64,000 bases of DNA. It comes from Streptomyces griseus. Lineage in GTDB: Bacteria; Actinomycetota; Actinomycetes; Streptomycetales; Streptomycetaceae. Below the pieces are notes generated by a model. It ran no database searches, had not been told where the DNA came from, and saw only the letters and a list, made by a program, of their open reading frames with translations. The position numbers and the translations under genes were made by a program. The stretch spans positions 1-64,000 of the forward strand of contig MUNB01000021.1 of assembly GCA_002154345.1 (NCBI GenBank), read 5' to 3'. This document shows positions 23,626 to 32,363 of the stretch, in pieces (position 1 is the first letter of the stretch; each line of letters begins with the position of its first letter).

Positions 23626-24198
23626 CTAACGCTCACCGCCCGGCACCCACAGCACGTCCCCGACCTCCTTGTTCGCGCTCCGCGCCAGGATGAACAGGAG
23701 GTCGGAGAGGCGGTTGAGATAGGTGGCGGTGAGGGTGTTCATCGACTCGCCGTGCACCTCCAGCGCCGCCCAGGTGGACCGCTCGGCCCGCCGGACCACC
23801 GTGCACGCCTGGTGCAGCAGCGCCGCCCCCGGCGTACCGCCCGGGAGGATGAAGCTGCGCAGCTTCTCCAGCTCCTCCAGGAAGCGGTCGCAGTCCGCCT
23901 CCAGCTTGTCGATGTAGGACTGTTCCACCCGCAGCGGCGGGTACTTCGGGTCCTCGACCACCGGGGTGGAGAGGTCCGCGCCCACGTCGAAGAGGTCGTT
24001 CTGGACGCGGACGAGGACCTTCACCACGTCCTCGGACAGCTGCCCCAGGGCGACGGCGGTCCCGATCACCGCGTTGGCCTCGTTGGCGTCCGCGTACGCC
24101 GAGATCCGCAGATCGGTCTTGGCGGTGCGGCTCATGTCGCCGAGGGCGGTGGTGCCCTGGTCGCCGGTCCGGGTGTAGATGCGCGTCAGATTGACCAT
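23626..24198 (-). CDS. Cob(I)yrinic acid a,c-diamide adenosyltransferase, PduO type
   Basis: 190 residues. The N-terminal ATP-binding motif TRTGDQGTTALGD (residues 9-21) and the RISAYADANEANAVIG segment are diagnostic of PduO-type ATP:cob(I)alamin adenosyltransferases. The C-terminal helix carries NRLSDLLFILAR. It makes adenosylcobalamin, the cofactor of methylmalonyl-CoA mutase; two genes serving that pathway (mce, meaB) lie 20 kb away in the window. Confidence 0.95.
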   Translation of the reverse strand: MVNLTRIYTRTGDQGTTALGDMSRTAKTDLRISAYADANEANAVIGTAVALGQLSEDVVKVLVRVQNDLFDVGADLSTPVVEDPKYPPLRVEQSYIDKLEADCDRFLEELEKLRSFILPGGTPGAALLHQACTVVRRAERSTWAALEVHGESMNTLTATYLNRLSDLLFILARSANKEVGDVLWVPGGER

Positions 24199-24211
24199 GG
24201 GGTCAGCGTAG

Positions 24212-24961
24212 TTACGCTCCGGCCCGTCGGAAGACCCGTGTGCCCACTGTCACGGCCGCGGCGGCGAAGCCCAGGGCGACCAGGACCCCGTACAGCATGT
24301 GCGTCGTGGCGTACGAGCCGCTGTAGGCGTCCCGCACCGCGTCCACCAGATAGCGGAACGGGGTGAAGTGCGAGAGCACGTCCAGCCAGCCGGGACCGAG
24401 CGTGATGGGCAGCATCAGACCGGAGAGCAGCATGGCCGGCATCGTCACCGCGTTGATCACCGGCCCGAACTCCTGCGGGGTGCTGACGCGCATCGCCAGG
24501 GCGTACGAGAGCGAGGCCAGCGAGAGTGCCAGCACGGCGGTGAACGCGAAGCCGATGAGGACGCCGGCCAGCGGGGCGCGCAACCCCATGAGCAGCGCGG
24601 CGAGCACCAGCAGGACGGCCTGGAAGGTGAAGAGCAGGGCGTCGCGCAGCACCCGCCCCAGCAGCAGGGCCAGCCGGCTGACCGGGGTCACCCGCATCCG
24701 GTCCACCACGCCCGTCGACTTCTCGACGAGGATCGCGAAACCGGCGAAGGACGCGCCGAACAGGCTGAGTTGGAGCAGCAGACCGGGCACGAGGATCTGC
24801 CAGGAGTCGGCGGAGGAGCCGAGCGGGAGGTCCTGGAGCAGCGGGCCGAAGAAGAACAGATAGAGCAGCGGCATCAGCAGGCCGAAGAGGACCTGGAAGC
24901 GGGAGCGCAGGGTCTGCCGGGCGTACCGCCCGAAGACGATCGCGGTGTCGTGGAAGAGCAC
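24212..24961 (-). CDS. ABC-2 type exporter permease
   Basis: 249 residues from a GTG, 10 bp after the ATPase stop. Six hydrophobic segments and the ABC-2 pattern (FQVLFGLLMPLLYLFFFGPLL, GLMLPITLGPGWLDVLSHFTPFRYLVDAVRDA) resemble daunorubicin-resistance DrrB-type permeases. It pairs with the upstream ATPase as a two-gene export system, probably controlled by the divergent TetR regulator. Substrate unknown. Confidence 0.93.
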   Translation of the reverse strand: MLFHDTAIVFGRYARQTLRSRFQVLFGLLMPLLYLFFFGPLLQDLPLGSSADSWQILVPGLLLQLSLFGASFAGFAILVEKSTGVVDRMRVTPVSRLALLLGRVLRDALLFTFQAVLLVLAALLMGLRAPLAGVLIGFAFTAVLALSLASLSYALAMRVSTPQEFGPVINAVTMPAMLLSGLMLPITLGPGWLDVLSHFTPFRYLVDAVRDAYSGSYATTHMLYGVLVALGFAAAAVTVGTRVFRRAGA

Positions 24962-24971
24962 TGATGAGGTC

Positions 24972-25754
24972 CTATACGGCTACGGGGGCGGCGTCGGCAG
25001 GGGTGACGGGGCGTCCGGTGGCGGCCAGGAAGGCGTCCTGGAGGGAGGCGTCGGGGGACCCGGCGTACCGGGTCTTCAGCTCGGCGGGGGTGCCTTCGGC
25101 GACGACCGTGCCGCCGTCGATCAGGATCAGCCGGTCCGCCAGCGCGTCCGCCTCGTCGAGGTAGTGGGTGGTCAGGACGACGGTGGTGCCGGTCTCCTCG
25201 CGCAGGCTCCGCACCAGCTCCCACAGGTCGGCCCGGCTGCCCGGGTCCAGGCCCGTGGTCGGCTCGTCTAGGAAGAGCACGGCCGGGCGGTGGGTGAGGC
25301 CCATGGCGATGTCGAGCCGTCGCCGCTGGCCCCCGGAGAGGCTCACCGCCTTCCGGTCGAGCAGCCCGTCGAGGCCGAGCGCGGCGGCCAGTTCCTCGGC
25401 GCGGGCGGCGGCTTCCGCCCGGCCCAGCCGGTACAGCCGGCCCTGGGTGACCAGCTCCTCCCGCACGGTCAGATGCGGGTCGACGCCGCCGGACTGGGCG
25501 ACGTACCCGCAGACCGCGCGGACGGCGGCGGGGTCGGCGAGCAGGTCGTGGCCGGCCACGGTGGCCGCGCCGCCGGTCGGGGTGAGCAGGGTCGTGAGCA
25601 TGCGCAGGGTGGTCGTCTTGCCCGCGCCGTTGGGGCCGAGGAGCGCGACGATCTCTCCCGGCCGGATGGTCAGGTCGATGGAGCGGACGGCTTCCACCGG
25701 CCCGCTCGGCGTCGTGAAGGTCCGGGCGAGCCCGGCGGTGCTGATGACGGTCAT
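24972..25754 (-). CDS. ABC exporter ATPase, DrrA type
   Basis: 260 residues from ATG 25754 (a TTG at 25781 would add nine residues). Walker A is GPNGAGKTT, the signature SLSGGQRRR, Walker B VLFLDEPTTGLD, and the H-loop TTHYLDEAD. The start lies only about 17 bases from the first of two direct repeats shared with the TetR promoter region, so its transcript may be nearly leaderless. Exporter pairs of this type confer drug or lipid export. Confidence 0.94.
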   Translation of the reverse strand: MTVISTAGLARTFTTPSGPVEAVRSIDLTIRPGEIVALLGPNGAGKTTTLRMLTTLLTPTGGAATVAGHDLLADPAAVRAVCGYVAQSGGVDPHLTVREELVTQGRLYRLGRAEAAARAEELAAALGLDGLLDRKAVSLSGGQRRRLDIAMGLTHRPAVLFLDEPTTGLDPGSRADLWELVRSLREETGTTVVLTTHYLDEADALADRLILIDGGTVVAEGTPAELKTRYAGSPDASLQDAFLAATGRPVTPADAAPVAV

Positions 25755-25771
25755 GCGGCCAGAAAAACAGA

Positions 25772-25831
25772 GTGACCCCAAAAATGCAATGCACTCAAAA
25801 ATTTAAGTCACACCAAAAATGCGCTGAACTC
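25772..25831. promoter_or_regulatory. Two 25-bp imperfect direct repeats between ABC exporter and TetR genes
   Basis: The copies at 25772-25796 and 25807-25831 match at 20 of 25 positions and share the core CCAAAAATGC. Their starts are 35 bp apart. They lie in the AT-rich divergent control region directly upstream of both starts, so they are good candidates for the binding sites of the neighbouring TetR protein. Confidence 0.6.
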
Positions 25832-25862
25832 ATGATCGTCCGGTGCGTCCTACGATGGGGAC

Positions 25863-26504
25863 ATGGGTGAGGGACTCAGGGAACGCAAGAAGCGCCAGGC
25901 CAAGCAGCGCATCTCGGACATGGCGACCGGGCTGTTCCTCCAGCACGGCTTCGTCACGGTGACCGTCGCCGAGATCGCCGACCTGGCCGACGTCTCCGTG
26001 AACACCGTCTACAACTACTTCCCGGCCAAGGAGGACCTCTTCCTCGACCGGATGAAGAGCGTCACCCAGCGCGTCGCCCGGTACGTCCGCGCCCGCGACC
26101 CGGGGGAGTCGGCCGCCGAGGCCGTCCTGCGCGAGGTGCGCGCCGCCGTCGTCGCCGTCTCCCCGGAGTTCGGACTGATGGACGGCTTCGCCGACTTCAT
26201 GCGCGTCATCGAGGACGCCCCCACCCTCAAGGCCCGCCTCTGGTACCTCCAGCAGGAGGTGCTCCAGTCCGTCGTCGCCACCCTCCGCGAGGACACCGGC
26301 GCGAGCGAGGACGACCCGCTGCCGCTTCTCGTCGGCGGCCAGATCGCCTGGATCGAACACGCCCTCGTCGGCTATGTCAGCCAGGAGATGATGAAGGGCC
26401 GCAAGGCCGTCGAGGTCTCCCGGGACGCCCTCGGCGTCCTCGACGACATCGAGGGGCTGCTCGGCGAGCAGGTCCTCAACTACGCGCGGCGCGGAGCCGA
26501 ATGA
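25863..26504 (+). CDS. TetR family transcriptional regulator
   Basis: 213 residues. The N-terminal helix-turn-helix is TVTVAEIADLADVSVNTVYNYFPAKEDLF (about residues 32-60); the C-terminal ligand domain is unremarkable. It is divergent from the DrrAB-like exporter, a standard arrangement for a local repressor whose ligand is an exported drug or metabolite. The upstream base pattern (CGATGGGGACATG) gives a plausible ribosome site. Confidence 0.93.
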   Translation: MGEGLRERKKRQAKQRISDMATGLFLQHGFVTVTVAEIADLADVSVNTVYNYFPAKEDLFLDRMKSVTQRVARYVRARDPGESAAEAVLREVRAAVVAVSPEFGLMDGFADFMRVIEDAPTLKARLWYLQQEVLQSVVATLREDTGASEDDPLPLLVGGQIAWIEHALVGYVSQEMMKGRKAVEVSRDALGVLDDIEGLLGEQVLNYARRGAE

Positions 26505-26654
26505 CGTGTCCCGGTGTGATGTCCGTCATCTGAGACGTGACGCGCATCTCTTCACCGCCCCAGCGCGCCCGGCGGGTACTAACCTCCGCCGGAGAGCAAT
26601 GTGAACCGCCGTGAACAAATGCGCACGGGCGAACAGAAACCAAGGGGTGCGAAC

Positions 26655-27503
26655 GTGGCCAGGAAGCTCGCCGTCATCGGGGCCGGACTCATGGGGTCCG
26701 GGATCGCGCAGGTCTCCGCCCAGGCGGGCTGGGACGTCGTGCTGCGGGACGTCACCGACGCCGCGCTGACCCGGGGCCGTGACGGCATCAAGGCCTCGTA
26801 CGACAAGTTCGTCTCCAAGGGCAAGCTGGACGCGGCCGACGCCGAGGCCGCCCTCGCCCGCATCACCACGACCACCGACCTCGACGCCGTGGCCGACGCG
26901 GACGTCGTGGTGGAGGCCGTCTTCGAGAAGCTGGAAGTCAAGCACGAGATCTTCCGCACGCTGGACAAGGTCGTCGGCGAGCACACCGTCCTCGCGTCCA
27001 ACACCTCCGCCATCCCGATCACCAAGATCGCGGCCGTGACGGAGCGTCCGGAACGCGTCGTCGGCGTGCACTTCTTCTCGCCGGTCCCGATGATGCAGCT
27101 CTGCGAGCTGGTGCGCGGCTACAAGACCAGCGACGAAACCCTCGCCACCGCACGGGAGTTCGCCGAGTCGGTCGGCAAGACCTGCATCGTCGTCAACCGT
27201 GACGTGGCGGGCTTCGTCACCACCCGGCTGATCTCGGCGCTGGTCGTCGAGGCCGCCAAGCTGTACGAGTCCGGCGTCGCCTCGGCCGAGGACATCGACA
27301 TCGCCTGCAAGCTGGGCTTCGGCCACGCGATGGGACCGCTCGCCACCGCGGACCTGACCGGCGTCGACATCCTGCTGCACGCCACCGGCAACATCTACAC
27401 CGAGTCGCAGGACGAGAAGTTCGCGGCCCCGGAGCTGATGCGCCGGATGGTCGACGCAGGTGACATCGGGCGCAAGAGCGGGCAGGGCTTCTACACGTAC
27501 TGA
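26655..27503 (+). CDS. hbd: 3-hydroxybutyryl-CoA dehydrogenase
   Basis: 282 residues from GTG 26655, with AAGGGG 7 bases upstream; a further in-frame start at 26601 lacks a site. The NAD-binding GAGLMGSG is at the N-terminus, and the catalytic Ser/His region is NTSAIPITKIA and GVHFFSPVPMMQLCELVRG. The C-terminal domain has KLGFGHAMGPLATADLTG. It interconverts acetoacetyl-CoA and 3-hydroxybutyryl-CoA, and would work with the thiolase at 43756 in butyryl/ethylmalonyl-CoA metabolism. Confidence 0.93.
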   Translation: MARKLAVIGAGLMGSGIAQVSAQAGWDVVLRDVTDAALTRGRDGIKASYDKFVSKGKLDAADAEAALARITTTTDLDAVADADVVVEAVFEKLEVKHEIFRTLDKVVGEHTVLASNTSAIPITKIAAVTERPERVVGVHFFSPVPMMQLCELVRGYKTSDETLATAREFAESVGKTCIVVNRDVAGFVTTRLISALVVEAAKLYESGVASAEDIDIACKLGFGHAMGPLATADLTGVDILLHATGNIYTESQDEKFAAPELMRRMVDAGDIGRKSGQGFYTY

Positions 27504-27514
27504 CCGGATCCGCC

Positions 27515-27554
27515 CTCCCGGCCCGTCGGCCCGCCGCCGTACGGGCCGGGGGAG
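27515..27554 (+). terminator. Terminator after hbd
   Basis: CTCCCGGCCCGT (27515-27526) pairs with ACGGGCCGGGGGAG (27541-27554) with one bulged G and a 14-nt loop, 12 bp past the hbd stop. Confidence 0.65.
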
Positions 27555-27739
27555 CCGGGGATTCTACCCGGCGGCGACCGGACTCCGACGAACCGAAGTC
27601 ACTCCACCGAGTGAATTCGGTATCGGTTTGCTTACAGACGGCAACTTCCCTGTCGTCGCGGCAGTCAGTGGTGGCAGAGGCTGAGCCGCCGGCAGAACAG
27701 ACAGACGGACCTTCTACGGAGCATGACCGGGGAGCGCAT

Positions 27740-28063
27740 ATGCACATCAGGGGCGACCACGCCGAGCTGGTCGTCGGGGGCCGCCTCGACGTCCGAAGCG
27801 CGGCGGACGCCCGTACGGTCCTGCACTCGGCCGTGGACGACGGAGTCGGCGACCTCGTGCTGGACCTGACCGAGCTGGATTCCTGGGACGCCACCGGACT
27901 CGGCGTCATCATGGGGGCCCACCGACGGGCCGGGCGGGCCGGACGCCGTCTCGTGCTGCGCGGCGTGCCGCCGCAGATGCAGCGCCTCCTGGTGGCCACC
28001 CGGCTGCACCGCATCCTGGCCATCGAGGGCGGCATCGCCGCCGAGTCACTGCCGCGCGTCTAG
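27740..28063 (+). CDS. STAS-domain protein (anti-sigma factor antagonist type)
   Basis: 107 residues from ATG 27740, with GGGGAG 5 bases upstream. It is a single STAS domain. The phosphorylation-loop motif, normally DSSGLG, reads DATGLGV here, so Thr is the only hydroxyl at that site. Such proteins take part in partner switching with anti-sigma kinases. No kinase or sigma factor is adjacent, so the partner is unknown. Confidence 0.88.
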   Translation: MHIRGDHAELVVGGRLDVRSAADARTVLHSAVDDGVGDLVLDLTELDSWDATGLGVIMGAHRRAGRAGRRLVLRGVPPQMQRLLVATRLHRILAIEGGIAAESLPRV

Positions 28064-28163
28064 GACGTGCACGGCCCAGCGGCCGGCGGGTGACCGGACA
28101 ACCGGGAAAGTCACGCAATCCTCACCGGAACGTGACGACCTGGACGGCCTGGCACCCCGGCGC

Positions 28164-28192
28164 TTCATGAATACTGTGCCAAGGTCTAGGGT
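28164..28192 (+). promoter_or_regulatory. Possible promoter of the 840-residue ATPase gene
   Basis: TTCATG (28164-28169), 17 bases, then TAGGGT (28187-28192). The -10 fits the Streptomyces TAGRRT preference, but the -35 is weak. Confidence 0.35.
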
Positions 28193-28306
28193 TCGGCCGT
28201 CCGCCGAATGACACCGAACCCATGGGCGGACACCGGACCGGAAGCGACAGCGGGGCGTGCGAGGCCGGAGGGGCAACCACGCACGACGCGTCTGGGGGAC
28301 TTTGCG

Positions 28307-30829
28307 ATGGACCCGACACACCGGGCACCGGAAGAGTACGGGCAGGGCCACGACCGCTCCGGCGGCGACCCCGGCCACCGCCGGCCGTCCCGTGACTCCG
28401 GCGGCGCCGACTTCGGCGTGCAGACACCGCAGCAGGTCCGCGTCGTCCAGCTGACCGCCGGCGACCTGCTGCTGACGGTCAACCCCGTCGACGGCAGCGA
28501 GGTCGAGGCCTGCCCGCCCGGCTCGGGCCCCGAAGCCCCGGTCCGCCGCACCCCCGCCGAACGCGCCGACCACGAGCGCGCCGGCGCACCCCCGGTGCCC
28601 GCGGGCCCGCCCGCACCGCAGCTGCCCCTCCTGGAGCGCGAGGAGGAGCGCGAGCGCCTGGTCCGGCTGCTGGCCCGCGGCCGCAGCGTCCGCCTCACCG
28701 GACAGGCCGGCTCCGGCCGCACCGCGCTGCTCGACGCCGTCGCCGCCGACTGCGCGGACCTGGCCCCCGACGGGGTCGTCCGCCTCAACGGCCGCGGCCG
28801 CACCGGCGCCGACCTGCTGCACGCCCTCTTCGACACCGTCTACAAGGCCCCGAGCCACCGCCCCGACCGCGACGAACTGCACGCGCTCGTCCGGGGCATC
28901 GGCGCCGTCGTCACCATCGACGACCTGGAGATCGGCGGAGCGGCTCTCGACGAACTGCTCGCCGCCACCCCCGAGTGCGCCTTCCTGCTCGCCGCCACCC
29001 CGGACGCCACCACCCCCGGCGTCGACGCCCACCTGGAGGAGGTGCTCCTCGCCGGCCTCGGCCGCGGCGCCTCGCTGGCCCTGCTGGAGAAGGTCGTCGA
29101 ACGCCCCCTCACCGAGGAGGAGCGGAACTGGGCGGGCGACCTCTGGTTCGAGTCCGAGGGCCTGCCGCTCCGCTTCGTCCAGGCCGGATCCCTCCTCGTC
29201 CAGCGCGACCGGCTGCGCGTGGACCCCGAAGCCTTCGACGAGTACGACTACTTCGAGCCACGCGCGGACGACGCGCCTCCGCCCCTCGACGCGCCCACCG
29301 CCGAGACCCTCGACCTTCCGCTGCCGAGCCTCGGCGAGGGCGCCGCCCCCGCCGAGCTGCTCGCCTCCCGGCTCAGCGAGGCCGCCCGCGCGACCCTGCG
29401 CTTCGCCGTCGCCCTCGGCGGCGAGGTGCCCCACCAGGCCCATCTGCCGGCCCTGGTGGGCGACACCCACGCGGACGCCGCGCTCGGCGAACTCGCGGGC
29501 TGCGGACTGCTCTCCCCGGCCGGCCCCCGCTACCGCCTCGCCGCCGGAGTCCTCGCCCAGCTGGTGGCGTCCGGGTACGAGGACGAGGCCGCCGCCCACG
29601 CCCGTACCGCCGCCCAGCACTACGCCTGGTGGACCTCGCACCCCTCGGTCACCCCGCGCCGGGCCGTCGCCGAGGCCGACGCGATCGTCGCCTCGCTGGC
29701 CCGGCTGGTCCCGGGCGACGAGGCGGGAGCGGCCAGCGCGGCCGTCCTGCTGGCCCGTAGCGCCTCTCCGGCCTTCGCGGCGGGCCTGGGCTGGGGAGCC
29801 TGGGAACGGGCCCTCAGGATCGGCCAGGAGGCCGCCAGGATCGCCGGTGAGGTCGCCGAGGAGGCCTACTTCCACCACGAGTTGGGCGTCCTCGCGCTCT
29901 GCACCGGCAACCCGGACCGGGCCCGGACCGAGCTGGAGACCTCCATAGGCATGCGCGGCGCGCTCGCCGACAAGTCCGGCGCGGTCGCCGGACGCCGGGC
30001 GCTCGCCCTGGTCGCGGACCGCTCCGGCGACTTCCCGCCGTTGAACCGCACCCCCTCGGGCGAGGAGGTGCCCGTCGTACGCCAGGACGCCCCGGGCACA
30101 CCGCCGGGCGGGAGCCCGGGTGCGCCGCTGTTCGTCCGGCACCCCGCCGACGAGGAGCCCACCGTCCTCTCCTCGCTGCCGCCGGGCCCGGCCGCCCGGC
30201 GCAACGGCGGACGCCTCGCGGTCCTCGGCGGCGCCCGGCGCAACCTGGCCGCCGCGGGCGCTGGCGCCCTGCTGATCGCGGTGCTCGGCACCGTCGTCAC
30301 GCTCGGCGTCACCGCGGGCGACGGCGACGAGCCGGACAGCCGCAACGTCACCACCGAGCAGACCGCCACCGAGGACGCCACCGACGACGGCCTGCCCGCC
30401 GACGAGCCGGACGAGGACACCGTCCCGGCGGGCGAGACGACCGGCGGCGAGACCTCCGCGACCCCCGGCCCCTCCGGCTCGGCGAGCCCCGGCACCTCCG
30501 GTTCGCCGTCGCCGAGCGCGTCCACGTCGGGCGGTACGTCACCGGGGACGGACGAGCCGACGGACGGCGGGAGCAGTTCGCCGGGCAAGCCGACGCCGAC
30601 TAAGACCTCGCCCCGGCCGACGGAGACCGACAGCGAGAGCCCGAGCCCCACGCCGTCCGAGTCGGACAACGAATCACCGGACCCGTCCCCGACGCCCACG
30701 GACGACACTCCGCCTCCGCCGCCGCCCCAGGGCTCCTCCTCCGCCACCGGCCCCGTCGAGTCGGCCGGTGCGAGTGCGAGCGCCGACGCCCCGGCGGAGA
30801 GCGACGAGCCCACCGAGGCGGCGGCCTGA
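28307..30829 (+). CDS. Large membrane-anchored P-loop ATPase with extracellular Ser/Thr/Pro tail
   Basis: 840 residues from ATG 28307 (GGGGGA 7 bases upstream). The first 100 residues are Pro-rich. An AAA/STAND-like NTPase follows with Walker A GQAGSGRT (about 130) and Walker B AVVTIDDLEI (about 198). A helical region to about 600 includes LLARSASPAFAAGLGWGAWERALRIGQEAARIAGE, which looks TPR-like. One membrane helix (GAGALLIAVLGTVVTLGVTAG, about 648-668) precedes a low-complexity tail of about 170 residues rich in Thr, Ser, Pro, Asp and Glu. The ATPase is inside and the tail outside, probably spanning the wall. Annotated in relatives only as an ATP-binding protein. It converges on nucS. Confidence 0.88.
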   Translation: MDPTHRAPEEYGQGHDRSGGDPGHRRPSRDSGGADFGVQTPQQVRVVQLTAGDLLLTVNPVDGSEVEACPPGSGPEAPVRRTPAERADHERAGAPPVPAGPPAPQLPLLEREEERERLVRLLARGRSVRLTGQAGSGRTALLDAVAADCADLAPDGVVRLNGRGRTGADLLHALFDTVYKAPSHRPDRDELHALVRGIGAVVTIDDLEIGGAALDELLAATPECAFLLAATPDATTPGVDAHLEEVLLAGLGRGASLALLEKVVERPLTEEERNWAGDLWFESEGLPLRFVQAGSLLVQRDRLRVDPEAFDEYDYFEPRADDAPPPLDAPTAETLDLPLPSLGEGAAPAELLASRLSEAARATLRFAVALGGEVPHQAHLPALVGDTHADAALGELAGCGLLSPAGPRYRLAAGVLAQLVASGYEDEAAAHARTAAQHYAWWTSHPSVTPRRAVAEADAIVASLARLVPGDEAGAASAAVLLARSASPAFAAGLGWGAWERALRIGQEAARIAGEVAEEAYFHHELGVLALCTGNPDRARTELETSIGMRGALADKSGAVAGRRALALVADRSGDFPPLNRTPSGEEVPVVRQDAPGTPPGGSPGAPLFVRHPADEEPTVLSSLPPGPAARRNGGRLAVLGGARRNLAAAGAGALLIAVLGTVVTLGVTAGDGDEPDSRNVTTEQTATEDATDDGLPADEPDEDTVPAGETTGGETSATPGPSGSASPGTSGSPSPSASTSGGTSPGTDEPTDGGSSSPGKPTPTKTSPRPTETDSESPSPTPSESDNESPDPSPTPTDDTPPPPPPQGSSSATGPVESAGASASADAPAESDEPTEAAA

Positions 30830-30834
30830 CACAC

Positions 30835-30870
30835 GGAAGCCGGGTGCCCCGCAGAGGGCACCCGGCTTCC
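30835..30870. terminator. Bidirectional terminator between the ATPase gene and nucS
   Basis: A perfect 15-bp stem (GGAAGCCGGGTGCCC at 30835-30849 with 30856-30870) and a 6-nt loop lie between convergent genes. Confidence 0.9.
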
Positions 30871-30892
30871 GTCGCTCAGCGGTGGACGGCGG

Positions 30893-31564
30893 TCAGAACA
30901 GCCGCAGCTTGTCGTCCTCGATGCCCCGCATCGCGTCGTAGTCCAGGACCAGGCAGCCGATGCCGCGGTCCGTCGCCAGCACCCGGGCCTGCGGTTTGAT
31001 CTCCTGCGCGGCGAAGACGCCCCGGACCGGCGCCAGATGGGGGTCGCGGTTCAGCAGCTCCAGATAGCGCGTCAGCTGCTCCACGCCGTCGATGTCGCCG
31101 CGCCGCTTCAGCTCGACGGCGACCGTCTGCCCGTTCGCGTCCCGGCACAGGATGTCCACCGGCCCGATCGCGGTGGGGTATTCACGGCGGATCAGGGTGT
31201 GGCCCTCGCCGAGGATCTCGATCCGGTCCGCGAGCAGCTCCTGGAGGTGCGCTTCCACGCCGTCCTTGATGAGCCCCGGGTCGACGCCCAGCTCGTACGA
31301 CGAGTCGTGGAGGACTTCCTCCATCGTGATGATCAGTTTTTCGCCCGCCTTGTTCACCACGGTCCAGACGCCTTCGTCACCGTCGGCGCCCTCCTTCAGG
31401 GTGCACGGCGGGGACATCCAGTTGAGGGGTTTGTACGCCCGGTCGTCGGCGTGGATGGAGACGCTTCCGTCCGCCTTGACCAGGATCAGACGGGGGGCGG
31501 AGGGCAGGTGGGCTGTGAGCCGGCCCGCGTAGTCCACGGAGCAACGGGCGATGACGAGACGCAT
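30893..31564 (-). CDS. nucS: Endonuclease NucS (EndoMS), non-canonical mismatch repair
   Basis: 223 residues from ATG 31564, giving the conserved N-terminus [21 protein letters not shown]; a start three codons upstream is unlikely. The catalytic domain has GPVDILCRD and VAVELKRRG (the D...E-x-K nuclease core), and the C-terminus [14 protein letters not shown]. NucS cuts both strands at mismatched base pairs and replaces MutS/MutL in actinobacteria. The clamp-binding C-terminus (DDKLRLF) is present. Confidence 0.97.
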   Translation of the reverse strand: MRLVIARCSVDYAGRLTAHLPSAPRLILVKADGSVSIHADDRAYKPLNWMSPPCTLKEGADGDEGVWTVVNKAGEKLIITMEEVLHDSSYELGVDPGLIKDGVEAHLQELLADRIEILGEGHTLIRREYPTAIGPVDILCRDANGQTVAVELKRRGDIDGVEQLTRYLELLNRDPHLAPVRGVFAAQEIKPQARVLATDRGIGCLVLDYDAMRGIEDDKLRLF

Positions 31565-31836
31565 GGTCGGCAACGCTACTCGACGACGGGGGCCCGGCGC
31601 GATTTCCCCATGAGTCGCCTCCTGTCACTCGGTGCGCGTCGCGTCGCGGCGGAGCGGGCTTGCCCCTCTTTGCGCCCCTTCGTTATTGGCCGGTTGTGTT
31701 CCCAATCTCCTGGTGCGGCCCCGACTGCGCGCTTAACGTGGAAGCAGGAGGTCGCCGCCCGTGCACGCTGCGTCGTCGCCCCCCTTCCCTGCCCGTAAGG
31801 CCCCGGCCACTCTCCGGGGTCGCGAGAGGAGAACCC

Positions 31837-32229
31837 ATGTCGCTCGACGTCTCACCGGCGCTGTTGGAACAGGCCGAGCGAGGCGAGGTCGACGAAGCCG
31901 ACTTCGTCGACTGCGTCCGGACCTCCCTGCCCTTCGCATGGGAGATGATCAGCTCGCTGGTGGCTCAGCTGAAGGTCGACGGCGGAGAGTTCGCCGACAA
32001 CCAGACGCCGCCGCCGGACGAGCAGGCACGTGGTCAGCTGCTGCGCGCGCTCGCGAGTGATGCGATACGCGGCGCGCTGCAGCGGCACTTCGGAGTGCGT
32101 CTCGCATTCCAGAACTGCCACCGCGTCGCGGTGTTCCCGCTGGACGCCTCGGTCGACGACCGACTGGCCAAGTTCACCTCGGTGAGGGGCCAGTTGCTCA
32201 ACCAGTCGCCCGAACTACGGGACTGCTGA
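31837..32229 (+). CDS. Conserved streptomycete protein (SCO5389-like), unknown function
   Basis: 130 residues from ATG 31837, with AGAGGAG 7 bases upstream. Soluble and acidic at the N-terminus (SPALLEQAERGEVDEADFVDCVRTSLPFAWEM), with no membrane segment or catalytic motif. It is divergent from nucS; the same pairing is, as I recall, seen in S. coelicolor. Function is not known. Confidence 0.8.
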   Translation: MSLDVSPALLEQAERGEVDEADFVDCVRTSLPFAWEMISSLVAQLKVDGGEFADNQTPPPDEQARGQLLRALASDAIRGALQRHFGVRLAFQNCHRVAVFPLDASVDDRLAKFTSVRGQLLNQSPELRDC

Positions 32230-32363
32230 ACGCTTCTGCTGCCGTCCCGGGCCGCGGGAGGTGCAACTGGCTCCGGGGCGGCAGCTCCCGTACCACCGCA
32301 CCACATGTCCCACCGATGCCACCGAGGAACACCCGGTCACCGAGGAACACCGGCATGCCCGGG

